From assembly GCA_016208255.1 (NCBI GenBank), contig JACQYK010000089.1, positions 1 through 42,226 of the forward strand: DNA of 42,226 bases, given 5' to 3'. The notes beneath the pieces were generated by a model. It was not told where the DNA came from, ran no database searches, and worked only from the letters and a program-made list of their open reading frames with translations. The stretch comes from Deltaproteobacteria bacterium (lineage in GTDB: Bacteria; Desulfobacterota; RBG-13-43-22). Numbering within the stretch: position 1 is the first letter of the stretch; every line of letters starts with the position of its first letter. The position numbers and the translations under genes are program-made. Shown one piece after another: positions 34,481 through 42,226 of the stretch.

Positions 34481-35482
34481 ATGAAGAGATTTCCGGTCGT
34501 AATACCGGCTTTCCTGGCCGTGATTTCCTGTGGACTTGGGCTGTCAGCCTTATTCTCGGGTTGCAATTCCGGGAAGATGGAAACCTTGACGGTAGCCATG
34601 GTCCCGACTGAGTTAAATGCGCTGTTCTACGTTGCCGAAGGACAGAACTTCTTTGCTGCCAATGGCCTGCAGGTTATTCTCAAGGAAGACTATGATTCCG
34701 GGGCCTCGGCGGCCGCCGGGATGTTGAAAGGAGAAACAGACCTCGCCTTGGCGGCCGAGTTTCCCATCGTCAGACAAATCTTCAATAAAAACGATATTGC
34801 CAGTTTCGGAACTGTTGCCAAGTATGAGAACACATACCTTATAGGGCGGACCGACAGCGGAATCAAGACCATTCAGGATCTCAAGGGAAAGAAGGCGGGC
34901 GTAACTCTCAAAACGATTTCGGAATTCTACCTGGGAAGAACGCTGGATCTTCATGGGATGAACATTCAACAGGTAAATCTCGTGGACATCAAAGCCCCGG
35001 ACTCAGAAAAAGCTATCACCGGGAAAGAGGTGGACGCGGTCGCCACCTGGGAACCCTGGGTAGCCCAAATAACTCACCGCCTGGGAAAAGAAGTGATCAC
35101 GATGCCCTTACAAGGCGGCCAATATGCCTATTGGAATCTAGTCAGTACCTCCGGCTGGATAAAAAAACACCCCCACCTGATAAAACGGCTCATTAAGTCA
35201 TTGGTCGAGGCGGAAAGCTATCTGGCCGGTCATCCGGGTGAAGCAAAAGCAATCGTCAGGAAACGGATGAAATTCGATGAGGTCTATCTGGAGATTATCT
35301 GGAAGCGCTACCAGTTCTCTCTTTCGCTGGACCAGTCGCTCATCACCGCCATGGAGGATGAGGCGCGGTGGATGATCAAAAACGGTCTGACCGCGGAAAA
35401 GCAGGTGCCAAATTTTCTGGATTCCATTCACGAAAACAGTCTCAAAGCCCAAAAGCCTGAAGCAGTAAATATGATTCGGTAA
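34481..35482 (+). CDS. NMT1/SsuA-type substrate-binding protein 2, lipoprotein
   Basis: 333 residues. The N-terminus has a lipoprotein signal, hydrophobic then LFSGC with Cys28 as the acylation site, unlike proteins 1 and 3. The fold follows: LTVAMVPTELNALFYVAEGQ, AAEFPIVRQIF, IQDLKGKKAGVTLKTISEFY, VDAVATWEPWVAQIT and the family ending AQKPEAVNMIR. The GKxxGxTLxTIxEFxLGRxLxLHGM block is nearly shared with protein 1. It lies ten bases after protein 1 and 42 before protein 3, so the three form one transcript. Trp in ATWEPW may line the ligand pocket. Confidence 0.85.
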   Translation: MKRFPVVIPAFLAVISCGLGLSALFSGCNSGKMETLTVAMVPTELNALFYVAEGQNFFAANGLQVILKEDYDSGASAAAGMLKGETDLALAAEFPIVRQIFNKNDIASFGTVAKYENTYLIGRTDSGIKTIQDLKGKKAGVTLKTISEFYLGRTLDLHGMNIQQVNLVDIKAPDSEKAITGKEVDAVATWEPWVAQITHRLGKEVITMPLQGGQYAYWNLVSTSGWIKKHPHLIKRLIKSLVEAESYLAGHPGEAKAIVRKRMKFDEVYLEIIWKRYQFSLSLDQSLITAMEDEARWMIKNGLTAEKQVPNFLDSIHENSLKAQKPEAVNMIR

Positions 35483-35524
35483 ATAGAACATCCGCGCGAA
35501 AAAAGTTAATGGAGGAGTAAACGA

Positions 35525-36532
35525 GTGAAAAAACCGGCTATGGTCATTACCGTCATCACGGCGATTATTTTGCTGGGATTCGGAACCCGGTATTTTCTAA
35601 AATCCCGGAGCCCCGGGTCGAGGGGGACGGAGTCCATCGCCGTTGCGGCGGTGTCTGATGAGTCATCCGCCCCGATCTTACTTGCCGAAAATCAGGGCTA
35701 CTTCCTTCGGAACGGTCTTCGGGTAAGCCTGCGGAATTACGGGAATGGGGTGGCCGCTATCAGAGCCATGAAAAGCGCTGAAGCCGATATTTCGCTGTCG
35801 GCCGAGTTTCCCATTGTCACCGAAGCTTTTAAAAAAGGAGCTATAAGCATTATAGCCTGCATCGATAAGTATCAGCCAACTTACATTGTAGCCAGGAAAG
35901 ACAGGGGCATCAAAAAGATTTCAGATCTGAAGGGGAAAAAAATAGGCGCTCCCCACGGGTCGATAAGCAAATTCTATCTGGGCCGGTTCCTCGATCTGCA
36001 CCATATGAGCATCGAAGATGTCACACTGGTCGACATCGATCCTGCCAGACCTCCTTTGGACGAGATAGCCAACGGCAGTATCGATGCGGTCGTCTCGCGG
36101 CAGAATGTGATCAATCCAATCATAAAACAACTGGGGGTCAATTATATAAGTTGGCCGGTGCAAAGCGGTCAGTTGACCTACCTGGTGATGTCCTGCAGGA
36201 AGGAGTGGATGGCCGGGCATCCGGAGACGATCAGAAAGTTTCTGAAATCCCTCAAAGAGGCGGAAGATTATCTTATCGGTCATCCGGATGAAGCCAAAGC
36301 CATCGTCCAAAAGCGTCTGAAATACGACGATTCCTATATTGCCAGCGTCTGGCCTCAGCACCAATTCGCCCTCTCGCTTGACCAATCACTAATCGTTGCC
36401 ATGAAAGATGAAGCCCAATGGATGATAGATCATAATCTTACCAGCGAAAAACAGATTCCTGATTTTGTTAATTATGTTTACATTGAGGGTTTGAAAACGG
36501 TCAAACCGGAGGCGGTGAACATCATTCGCTAA
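35525..36532 (+). CDS. NMT1/SsuA-type substrate-binding protein 3, membrane-anchored
   Basis: 335 residues starting with GTG; GGAGGAG lies seven bases upstream. The N-terminus is a hydrophobic anchor (VITVITAIILLGFGTRYFL) with no lipobox. Shared parts: IAVAAVSDESSAPILLAENQ, SAEFPIVTEAF, ISDLKGKKIGAPHGSISKFY, GSIDAVVSRQNVINP and KPEAVNIIR. The pocket segment differs from proteins 1 and 2 (SRQNV instead of ATAQPY or ATWEPW), suggesting another ligand or loss of ligand binding. The multi-hairpin element starts two bases after its stop codon and the histidine kinase follows. Confidence 0.83.
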   Translation: MKKPAMVITVITAIILLGFGTRYFLKSRSPGSRGTESIAVAAVSDESSAPILLAENQGYFLRNGLRVSLRNYGNGVAAIRAMKSAEADISLSAEFPIVTEAFKKGAISIIACIDKYQPTYIVARKDRGIKKISDLKGKKIGAPHGSISKFYLGRFLDLHHMSIEDVTLVDIDPARPPLDEIANGSIDAVVSRQNVINPIIKQLGVNYISWPVQSGQLTYLVMSCRKEWMAGHPETIRKFLKSLKEAEDYLIGHPDEAKAIVQKRLKYDDSYIASVWPQHQFALSLDQSLIVAMKDEAQWMIDHNLTSEKQIPDFVNYVYIEGLKTVKPEAVNIIR

Positions 36533-36533
36533 A

Positions 36534-36761
36534 CCGTCATGCCACGCTTTTTAGGGGCGTGACATCACGATACGGTCGGCCTATCGGCTCCCGTTCGATC
36601 GGCATTGGCCGATCTCAGAGGAGACTTTCGAAGAAAGTCGGACAGGGAGCCTCTCCGAAAGCTCGGCGAAGCCGAGCGGCCTGACCTAAACAGGAGGCGT
36701 CTTCGGACGCCGGGACATGAAAATAGACGGGTAGGCTCGAACCCTGTTTTCGCACTAAGGT
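36534..36761 (+). other. Multi-hairpin conserved element, copy 2 (expanded arm)
   Basis: This repeats the blocks of 31931-32071: GTCATGCCACGC...GGGGCGTGAC, CACGA, a GGTC...GACC arm, AAACAGGAGGC with a GGCGTC/GACGCC stem, GGGACATG, a GAAAA...TTTTC stem, CGCACTAAGGT. The GGTC...GACC arm is expanded from 17 to roughly 100 bases with its own nested stems (GGCTCCC/GGGAGCC, GCTCGGC/GCCGAGC). Stem bases differ from copy 1 yet still pair. It ends ten bases before the kinase ATG, whose AAGGTGAG may be the ribosome site, so a leader-RNA role is possible. Confidence 0.6.
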
Positions 36762-36770
36762 GAGAAAGCC

Positions 36771-38297
36771 ATGAAAATCAGAACCCAATTCATAATAACC
36801 ATGCTCCTCTTCGGCATGATACTGGTCATTATCGCCGTGTCCGCGATCAATACAAGCCTGCAGGTGGAAAAGGCCAGCCGTCAGGAAAGGATTGCCGCCG
36901 GTATCGCCCAGGGAGCGAGTGAGCTGAGTTATCTGGCCAATGATTACCTGATTTATCGTGAGAGCCAGCAACTCAGTCGCTGGCAATCAAGATTTGCCTC
37001 ATTTTCAAATTCAGTCGCCAGTCTGAATTTGGACAAACCGGAGCAACAGGCTTTGGTCCGTAATATACAGGCCAATAAAACCAGGTTGAAAGAGGTATTT
37101 GATAGTGCGGTCTCCGCTGTCGTAAACTCTCCCGGGAATCAAAAGGCAGTTCTTGACCCGGCCTTGCTTCAGATCTCCTGGAGCCGGATGGCCGTCCAAA
37201 GCCAGGGGCTGGTCTCGGACGCTTCACGATTATCACATCTGTTACATGTCCAGATGGACCGGTTCATAGACATAAGAACCTGGCTTATGTATGCCATGGT
37301 GGGTTTACTGGGTGTTTTTCTTTTGGGAAGCTATTTGCTCACTTACCGGCGCATCCTGAAATCATTAGCGACCCTTCAGGCAGGTACCGCGATTATCGGC
37401 TCCGGCGACCTGGATTTTAGAATTGAAGAGAAAAAGCAGGACGAAATCGGCGAACTCGCCCACGCCTTCAACCGGATGGGCACTGATCTAAAAAGCGTGA
37501 TGGCCTCCAAGGAAGACCTGGAGCGGGAAATCAACGAGCGCAAAAAGGCCGAGGAAGCCCTGATGAAGGCCCACCGGGAGCTTCAAGAACATTCGGATAA
37601 GGTGGAAGCAGTGAGTAAAGAACTGGAAAGCTTCAACTATTCCGTCTCCCACGACCTCCGTTCACCCCTGCGGGCCATTGCCGGTTTTACCCGGATGATT
37701 CTCAATGAGAAAGGGGCGACCTTTGACCCGGAGACCCGGCGGAAATTCGGCATCGTTGAAGACAACGCCCAAAAGATGGGCCGGCTGATCGACGATCTGC
37801 TCCGATTATCCCGCCTGGGCCGGGCTGAACTGAACTGGTCGAAGGTGGATATGAAAGGCCTGGTAGGCGAGGTTCTGCAGGAAATCCGGACGACAGAGCC
37901 CGAACGGAAATTTACCGCCGAGATCGGTGACCTTCCCAGCGCTCGGGGCGACCAGACGATGATCCGGCAGCTCCTGGCCAACCTGATTTCCAATGCAGTA
38001 AAGTTTACCCGAGGGAAACCAGAGGGGCGCATCGAAGTGGGCAGCTTCGAACAATCCGGGGAACAGGTTTACTATGTAAAAGATAATGGTATCGGATTCG
38101 ACATGAAGTATTATAATAAGGTGTTCGGCATCTTCCAGCGCCTGGTCAGCGAGAGCCAGTTCGAGGGGACCGGCGTAGGGCTGGCGATCGTCCAGCGGAT
38201 CGCTCAACGGCATGGCGGCCGGGTCTGGGCCGAGGGCAAAATCAACGAAGGGGCTACTTTTTATTTCACAATTCCCGTAAGATTGATGATTCCGTAG
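36771..38297 (+). CDS. Membrane sensor histidine kinase (HAMP, HisKA, HATPase)
   Basis: 508 residues. Transmembrane segments ~8-28 and ~171-192 enclose a ~140-residue periplasmic helical domain, like four-helix-bundle sensors. HAMP follows (~193-246), then a coiled coil, HisKA with His294 in SVSHDLRSPLRA, and HATPase_c: the N box with Asn408, VKDNGIGFD (G1) and GTGVGLAIV (G2). All catalytic motifs are present. This class (Cph1-like) usually phosphorylates a single-domain receiver such as the one at 38473-38907. The periplasmic domain has no obvious ligand pocket of its own; membrane-held binding proteins encoded just upstream are natural candidates to touch it. Confidence 0.92.
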   Translation: MKIRTQFIITMLLFGMILVIIAVSAINTSLQVEKASRQERIAAGIAQGASELSYLANDYLIYRESQQLSRWQSRFASFSNSVASLNLDKPEQQALVRNIQANKTRLKEVFDSAVSAVVNSPGNQKAVLDPALLQISWSRMAVQSQGLVSDASRLSHLLHVQMDRFIDIRTWLMYAMVGLLGVFLLGSYLLTYRRILKSLATLQAGTAIIGSGDLDFRIEEKKQDEIGELAHAFNRMGTDLKSVMASKEDLEREINERKKAEEALMKAHRELQEHSDKVEAVSKELESFNYSVSHDLRSPLRAIAGFTRMILNEKGATFDPETRRKFGIVEDNAQKMGRLIDDLLRLSRLGRAELNWSKVDMKGLVGEVLQEIRTTEPERKFTAEIGDLPSARGDQTMIRQLLANLISNAVKFTRGKPEGRIEVGSFEQSGEQVYYVKDNGIGFDMKYYNKVFGIFQRLVSESQFEGTGVGLAIVQRIAQRHGGRVWAEGKINEGATFYFTIPVRLMIP

Positions 38298-38402
38298 TAA
38301 CTAAAGAATCAAAATCTTCTCAAAATGGATAAAATATTATCAAGAAAATCATAAACGTCCTATAAATAGGGGACCAATTGATTATTTTTGAACAGACTTT
38401 TT

Positions 38403-38455
38403 TCATTAATTTTCATTTTGCAATTTGCACTTTACATTTTAAATTCCGGCTTGTC
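38403..38455. repeat. One-sided T-rich 7-bp-period array
   Basis: TTTTCAT, TTTGCA-type units (TTTTGCA, ATTTGCA, CTTTACA, TTTTAAA) at period 7 lie in the 175-base gap between the kinase and the receiver gene. I see no complementary arm. Its link to the hairpin arrays at 22-28 kb is tentative. Confidence 0.35.
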
Positions 38456-38472
38456 CGGTTTAGGAGAAAGGG

Positions 38473-38907
38473 ATGAACAAGGAAAAGATCGAAATCGTAC
38501 TCATTGAAGACAACCCGGCGGACGTGGAACTGACACTCACTGCCCTGAGTAGTCGAAACCTGGCCAATAAGGTAAAAGTGCTCACGGATGGGGAGGAAGC
38601 GCTCGATTACCTTTTTACTGTTTGCGCCACCGCCGGCCAGGAAGGATGCCCCCTGCTGATCCTGCTGGACCTGAAACTTCCGAAAGTCAGCGGGCTGGAA
38701 GTCCTGGAGAAAATCCGCTCTGATAACCGGACGAAAATGATTCCCGTAGTCGTCCTGACCTCGTCGGCGGAAGAGAGAGACAGGATCGATAGTTATAAAC
38801 TCGGTGTGAACAGCTACATCGTCAAGCCGGTCGAATTTGACAGCTTTGCCGAGGTAGTCTCGGAAATCGGTTTTTACTGGGTTTTACTGAACAAACCGCC
38901 CTATTGA
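38473..38907 (+). CDS. Single-domain response regulator (Rcp1-like)
   Basis: 144 residues made only of a receiver domain. Acid pocket IEDNPAD, phospho-acceptor Asp66 in LLDLKLPK, the switch Thr in [10 protein letters not shown], and Lys118 in IVKPVEF. The extended loop between beta3 and alpha3 and the NPADVELT start are typical of Rcp1-type partners of phytochrome-like kinases. There is no output domain, so it would relay phosphate or act by binding. AGGAGAAAGGG precedes the ATG. It lies between its probable kinase and the broken receiver-kinase gene. Confidence 0.9.
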   Translation: MNKEKIEIVLIEDNPADVELTLTALSSRNLANKVKVLTDGEEALDYLFTVCATAGQEGCPLLILLDLKLPKVSGLEVLEKIRSDNRTKMIPVVVLTSSAEERDRIDSYKLGVNSYIVKPVEFDSFAEVVSEIGFYWVLLNKPPY

Positions 38908-38927
38908 GCCGCCTGGAGGAGTAATCA

Positions 38928-40030
38928 ATGCAGCACTATGAACTTAAGCAAGGTCTTCGCCTCCTCATTCTCGAAGATGTGCCAACCGACGCCGAATTGA
39001 TGGAAGCGGAGCTTCATTCCGCGGGGTTCGATTTCCTATCCGCCCGGGTCGATGACCAGGATTCCTTTTTAGAGGCCCTCGACCGCTTCTCCCCCGAGAT
39101 CATTCTCGCCGACTACATGCTTCCGGCCTTCGACGGGGAGTCGGCCCTGGCGATAGCCCGGGAAAAAGCCCCTGGCGTACCGTTTATTTTTGTTACCGGG
39201 GCGCTGGGCGAAGAACGTGCCGTTGAACTTCTAAAGAGAGGCGCCACGGATTTCGTATTGAAGGACCACCTTGATCGTATTCCGGTTTGCGTCAATAGAG
39301 CCCTGGAGGAGGTCGATGAGAAACAGCGGCGTCAGCAGGCCGAGGATGAACTCCAGCGGGCCCATGCCGAACTCGAACGGGAGGTTGAGAAGAGGACCAG
39401 GGAGTTGCGGCAGCGGACCCTTGAACTCCAGCAATTGACAGACACACTGGAGTGGCGTGTCCGGGAACGGACCGAGGAACTGGCCAAAGCGAACGAAGCC
39501 TTGCGGGATTTGTCATCAAGACTTTTGTCAGCCCAGGAGGAGGAGAGAAAACGGGTGGCCGGTGATCTTCATGATACCATCGGGTCTTCCCTGGTCGGGA
39601 TAAAATTCAAGGTTGAAAAGACTTTGAAGGAGATCGAAGAGGACCCCCGAGCTCCCGGCTTATCTCTAAACGCTATCATTCCCATGATCCAGGAAAGCAT
39701 CGAGGAATGCCGAAGAATTCAGCAGGATCTGCGGCCCTCGAGCATCGACTATCTGGGCCTTTTGCCCACCCTTTCCTGGTTTTGCCGGAGGTTTCAGACG
39801 ATCTATACGACCATCCGGGTCGAGCAGGAGATCGGCGTCGAAGAAACCGAGATACCGGAGGCCTTGAAGATCATCCTCTCGATCTGACCAAAGTACTCGC
39901 CTCGGAAAGCACCAAGCGGGGATTAGGACTGACCAGCATGAGAGAGCGGACCGAGCTTTCCGGGGGTTCTTTCGTCATTGAATCCGAGGAGGGTAAAGGA
40001 ACGGTTATCCGGGGGGTTTGGACGGTCTGA
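38928..40030 (+). pseudogene. Receiver-histidine kinase (HisKA_3) with deletion/frameshift in the ATPase domain
   Basis: The first frame (38928-39887, 319 codons) has a receiver domain with Asp62 in LADYMLPAFDG, a long coiled coil (residues ~130-195) and a HisKA_3 dimerisation domain with His215 in GDLHDTIGSS. It breaks after PEALKIILSI. The next bases in another frame read DLTKVLASES and GLGLTSMRERTELSGG, ending at 40030, the C-terminal half of the matching HATPase_c. About 40 residues, including the N box and the first half of G1, are missing. Either it now signals through its receiver only, or the break is a sequence or assembly error. Confidence 0.8.
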
Positions 40031-40134
40031 GATGAAGGAAGAATCCCTGGACCCTGGGAAGGGAGTATTCTTTTTTCAGGAACCCATTACCGAAAAAGAT
40101 AATATGAACTATTTTTTGTGAAAAGGAGTGGGCC

Positions 40135-41136
40135 ATGAAAACCGGCCAAGGCCTTATACCTGCTGCTTTAACGGCAATGCTCTTTCTGCTCATTGCCGGT
40201 TGCGGCCAAAAGGCCCCGCAGCAGCCTGAGAAAATCGTCCTTGGGACGCAGATGATCGCTAATGTCGCACCAGTTTGGATAGCCGAGAAAAAGGGCTATT
40301 TCTATGAAGAAGGCCTCCAGGTGGAGATAAGGGAATTTGCTTCGGGACAGGCGGCCCTGCAGGCCATGTTAAACGTCAAAGATATCGACCTGGCCACAGC
40401 AGCCCAGACGCCGGTTATTTTTAACAGCTTCCATCGAGATGATTATGCCATTATAAGTGGTATGGTTTACTCGGATAAGGATATCAAGATTCTGGCCAGA
40501 CAAGACAGGGGAATAAAGGCCCCCGAAAACCTGAAAGGCAAGATCTTAGGGATAACGACCGGCACCTCCAGCCACTTTTTCTTGGATTTATTCCTGGCCT
40601 ATCACCGTATGAAAATGTCCGATGTCAAAATCATCGATATGGAACCGACCCGGTTATCCAAGGCCCTGATAGAAGGTCAAGTGGACGCCATAGCCACCTG
40701 GGAGCCGCATGTTTACCAGACCATAAAGGTCCTGGGAGATAGGGCCTTTCTTTTGACCAGCCAAGAGTTCTCTCGAGAAGACTTTTACTTTATTGCCCGA
40801 AAGGATTATCTAAGGGATCATAGCGACGCTTTGAAGCGGTTTCTCCGGGCCATTGAGAAAGCCGAGGGGTTTATTGCGAAGAACAGAAATGAAGCCGTGG
40901 AGATTGTCAGAAAAAGGTTGAAAATAGATAGTGCGGTAGTGAAGGCCAACTGGGATGACTTCCACTTTAAGCTGTTTCTGGATCAGCCCATCCTGACTTC
41001 CCTGGAGGACAAGGCCAGGTGGGCCATAAAAAACAAACTGAAGGATACGGACACCATGCCGAATTATCTTGATTTCATCTATGTCGACGCCCTGAAGGCG
41101 GTCAAGCCCGAGGGGGTCAGCATAGTTGGAAGATAG
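40135..41136 (+). CDS. NMT1/SsuA-type substrate-binding protein 4, lipoprotein
   Basis: 333 residues. Lipoprotein signal: FLLIAGC with Cys23. Fold markers: IVLGTQMIANVAPVWIAEKK, AAQTPVIFNSF, PENLKGKILGITTGTSSHFF, VDAIATWEPHVYQT and DALKAVKPEGVSIVGR. It is the most divergent of the four paralogues but keeps the family ending. AAAAGGAG precedes the ATG, and the second membrane kinase starts ten bases after its stop. This repeats the binding-protein-then-kinase order seen at 35525-38297, which favours a functional pair. No permease or ATPase is nearby. Confidence 0.85.
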   Translation: MKTGQGLIPAALTAMLFLLIAGCGQKAPQQPEKIVLGTQMIANVAPVWIAEKKGYFYEEGLQVEIREFASGQAALQAMLNVKDIDLATAAQTPVIFNSFHRDDYAIISGMVYSDKDIKILARQDRGIKAPENLKGKILGITTGTSSHFFLDLFLAYHRMKMSDVKIIDMEPTRLSKALIEGQVDAIATWEPHVYQTIKVLGDRAFLLTSQEFSREDFYFIARKDYLRDHSDALKRFLRAIEKAEGFIAKNRNEAVEIVRKRLKIDSAVVKANWDDFHFKLFLDQPILTSLEDKARWAIKNKLKDTDTMPNYLDFIYVDALKAVKPEGVSIVGR

Positions 41137-41145
41137 GGAAAAAAT

Positions 41146-42226
41146 ATGAAAATCAGTACGAAATTATTTCTTGCCGTATTGGTGTCCGTGATGACAGCTC
41201 TGGTGATCGGGTCGGCTCTGATCTTCTCTTACCTCGCCTTAGAAACGGCCCGCGGCAAAGGGGATAAAGTACGGTTGATCAGAAACAGCCTGACCGAGAT
41301 CAACCACCTGATCTTTTCTTACGTCACTTACCAGGGGGAACGGCCGAAACAGCAGTTCCTGGCCGAGCACGACAAAATGACAGCCCTTCTTGCCGGCGCC
41401 AGCTTCCGGAATCCGGAACAACAGCAGCTTCTTGATGAGATTCGCCTTAACAGTCATTTTATGAAAGTCGCCTTCCTCAGACTGACCTCCAGCACCGGAC
41501 CTCCCGGTCCGGCCGAAACGGATAAATTGCTCAAGGAAACGGAGAAACAGTCAGTAGGGCAACTCCTGATAAGGTCCCATAATGCGGATTCTATGGCTTC
41601 CACCCTGAAAGGTCTGGTTGATAAAAACATAGCAGACACCCAAACAAGAACTTTCGCCTTCATCTTCGTGGTTTTGGTCTTGACCACCTTCCCTCTTGGC
41701 TTTGTCCTGATCCGAACGAAGCGAAGCATCATTTCGGATCTGACTAAGCTCGGCAAGGAGACAGAAGTCATCAGATCCGGTAACCTTGACTATACTATCC
41801 CAGTGGAGCGCAATGATGAAATCGGAGATTTAACCCAGGTCTTTAACCGGATGACCGTCAACTTGAAAGAAGTGACGGCCTCCAAAGCGGACCTTGAAAG
41901 GGAGATGGCCGAGCACCGGAGGGCGGAAGCGGAGCTTCGGTACTCAAGAAAATTCCTGGAGATCGCCAACCGGCACACGGACCTAACCCCTTTGCTCCAG
42001 GATTTCGTCGGGGAAATGAAAGAATTCACCGGGTGCGAGGCTGTCGGTATCCGCTTGCGGGAGGAAAATGGTAACATTCCCTATATGGCCTATCTGGGGT
42101 TCAGCCAAAAGTTCTATGAAACCGAAAGCCCCCTTTCCTTAAAATCAGACCGCTGTATGTGCATCAATGTCATTAAAGGGGCCACAGATCCCGGGCTGTC
42201 ATTCTATACGGAGGACGGATCCTTCT
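41146..42226 (+). CDS. Membrane sensor kinase with HAMP and GAF-like domain, cut by window end
   Basis: The frame is open from ATG 41146 to the last base (360 codons). Transmembrane segments are at ~8-30 and ~169-189, around a helical periplasmic domain. HAMP lies at ~190-245 and ends like that of the kinase at 36771 (NDEIGDLTQVFNRM, ASKADLEREM). A GAF-like domain begins at ~270 (LEIANRHTDLTPLLQDFVGE, TGCEAVGIRLR, DRCMCINVIKG). The catalytic half would lie outside the window. It follows binding protein 4 by ten bases and is almost certainly co-expressed with it. Confidence 0.85.
   Translation, partial: MKISTKLFLAVLVSVMTALVIGSALIFSYLALETARGKGDKVRLIRNSLTEINHLIFSYVTYQGERPKQQFLAEHDKMTALLAGASFRNPEQQQLLDEIRLNSHFMKVAFLRLTSSTGPPGPAETDKLLKETEKQSVGQLLIRSHNADSMASTLKGLVDKNIADTQTRTFAFIFVVLVLTTFPLGFVLIRTKRSIISDLTKLGKETEVIRSGNLDYTIPVERNDEIGDLTQVFNRMTVNLKEVTASKADLEREMAEHRRAEAELRYSRKFLEIANRHTDLTPLLQDFVGEMKEFTGCEAVGIRLREENGNIPYMAYLGFSQKFYETESPLSLKSDRCMCINVIKGATDPGLSFYTEDGSF

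Overview
The window looks like a chromosomal piece of an anaerobic, Gram-negative bacterium, most plausibly a Desulfobacterota (former Deltaproteobacteria) lineage that oxidises organic acids. This is inferred from gene content: repeated AMP-forming acyl-CoA ligases, acyl-CoA dehydrogenases, SCP2-type thiolases, a CoA-transferase, multi-cluster ferredoxins, and hybrid two-component kinases with membrane-tethered binding proteins. I see no rRNA, tRNA, CRISPR array, intact transposase or phage gene.

Layout. 0.16-1.6 kb (+): an ADP-forming acyl-CoA synthetase alpha-type subunit. 1.8-6.6 kb (-): CoA-transferase, alkylsulfatase-like metallo-hydrolase, and a PKD-tailed alpha/beta hydrolase preceded by a translationally coupled scrap of enoyl-CoA hydratase. 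6.8-9.6 kb: a scarred zone with an AbiE toxin-antitoxin pair whose toxin is short, the C-terminal part of an Mrr-like nuclease, and a class III aminotransferase that has lost its N-terminus and its PLP-lysine region. 10-12.5 kb (-): a CocE/NonD hydrolase and a broken CoA-binding gene. 12.6-22.1 kb (-): ligase, acyl-CoA dehydrogenase, two ferredoxin-type proteins, FmdB-like protein, ligase, family 5 solute-binding protein and an enolase-superfamily enzyme. 22.2-31.8 kb (-): a partly parallel second set (thiolase, SDR, ferredoxin-nitroreductase, thiolase, acyl-CoA dehydrogenase, ligase, enolase-superfamily enzyme). 32.2 kb onward (+): an SDR, then a sensory-looking locus of four paralogous NMT1/SsuA-type binding proteins interleaved with two membrane histidine kinases, a stand-alone receiver and a broken receiver-kinase; the last kinase runs off the window.

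The minus-strand genes can be read as a carboxylic-acid catabolic region: activation to CoA thioesters, dehydrogenation, electron transfer through ferredoxins and flavoproteins, keto-acyl processing by thiolases, and CoA transfer. The substrate cannot be named from sequence.

Three things stand out. (1) Every gap between consecutive genes from 22.1 to 28.7 kb holds a degenerate 7-bp-period array followed by its complementary arm, with a different heptamer 'word' at some gaps. (2) Two copies of a multi-hairpin element (31.93-32.07 and 36.53-36.76 kb) keep their ends and stems but differ in stem sequence and in the size of one arm, as expected of a structured RNA or palindromic mobile element. 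(3) The binding-protein/kinase locus has no permease or ATPase gene in view, suggesting the binding proteins may serve sensing rather than transport. Several genes also carry internal deletions; real decay and assembly error cannot be told apart here.
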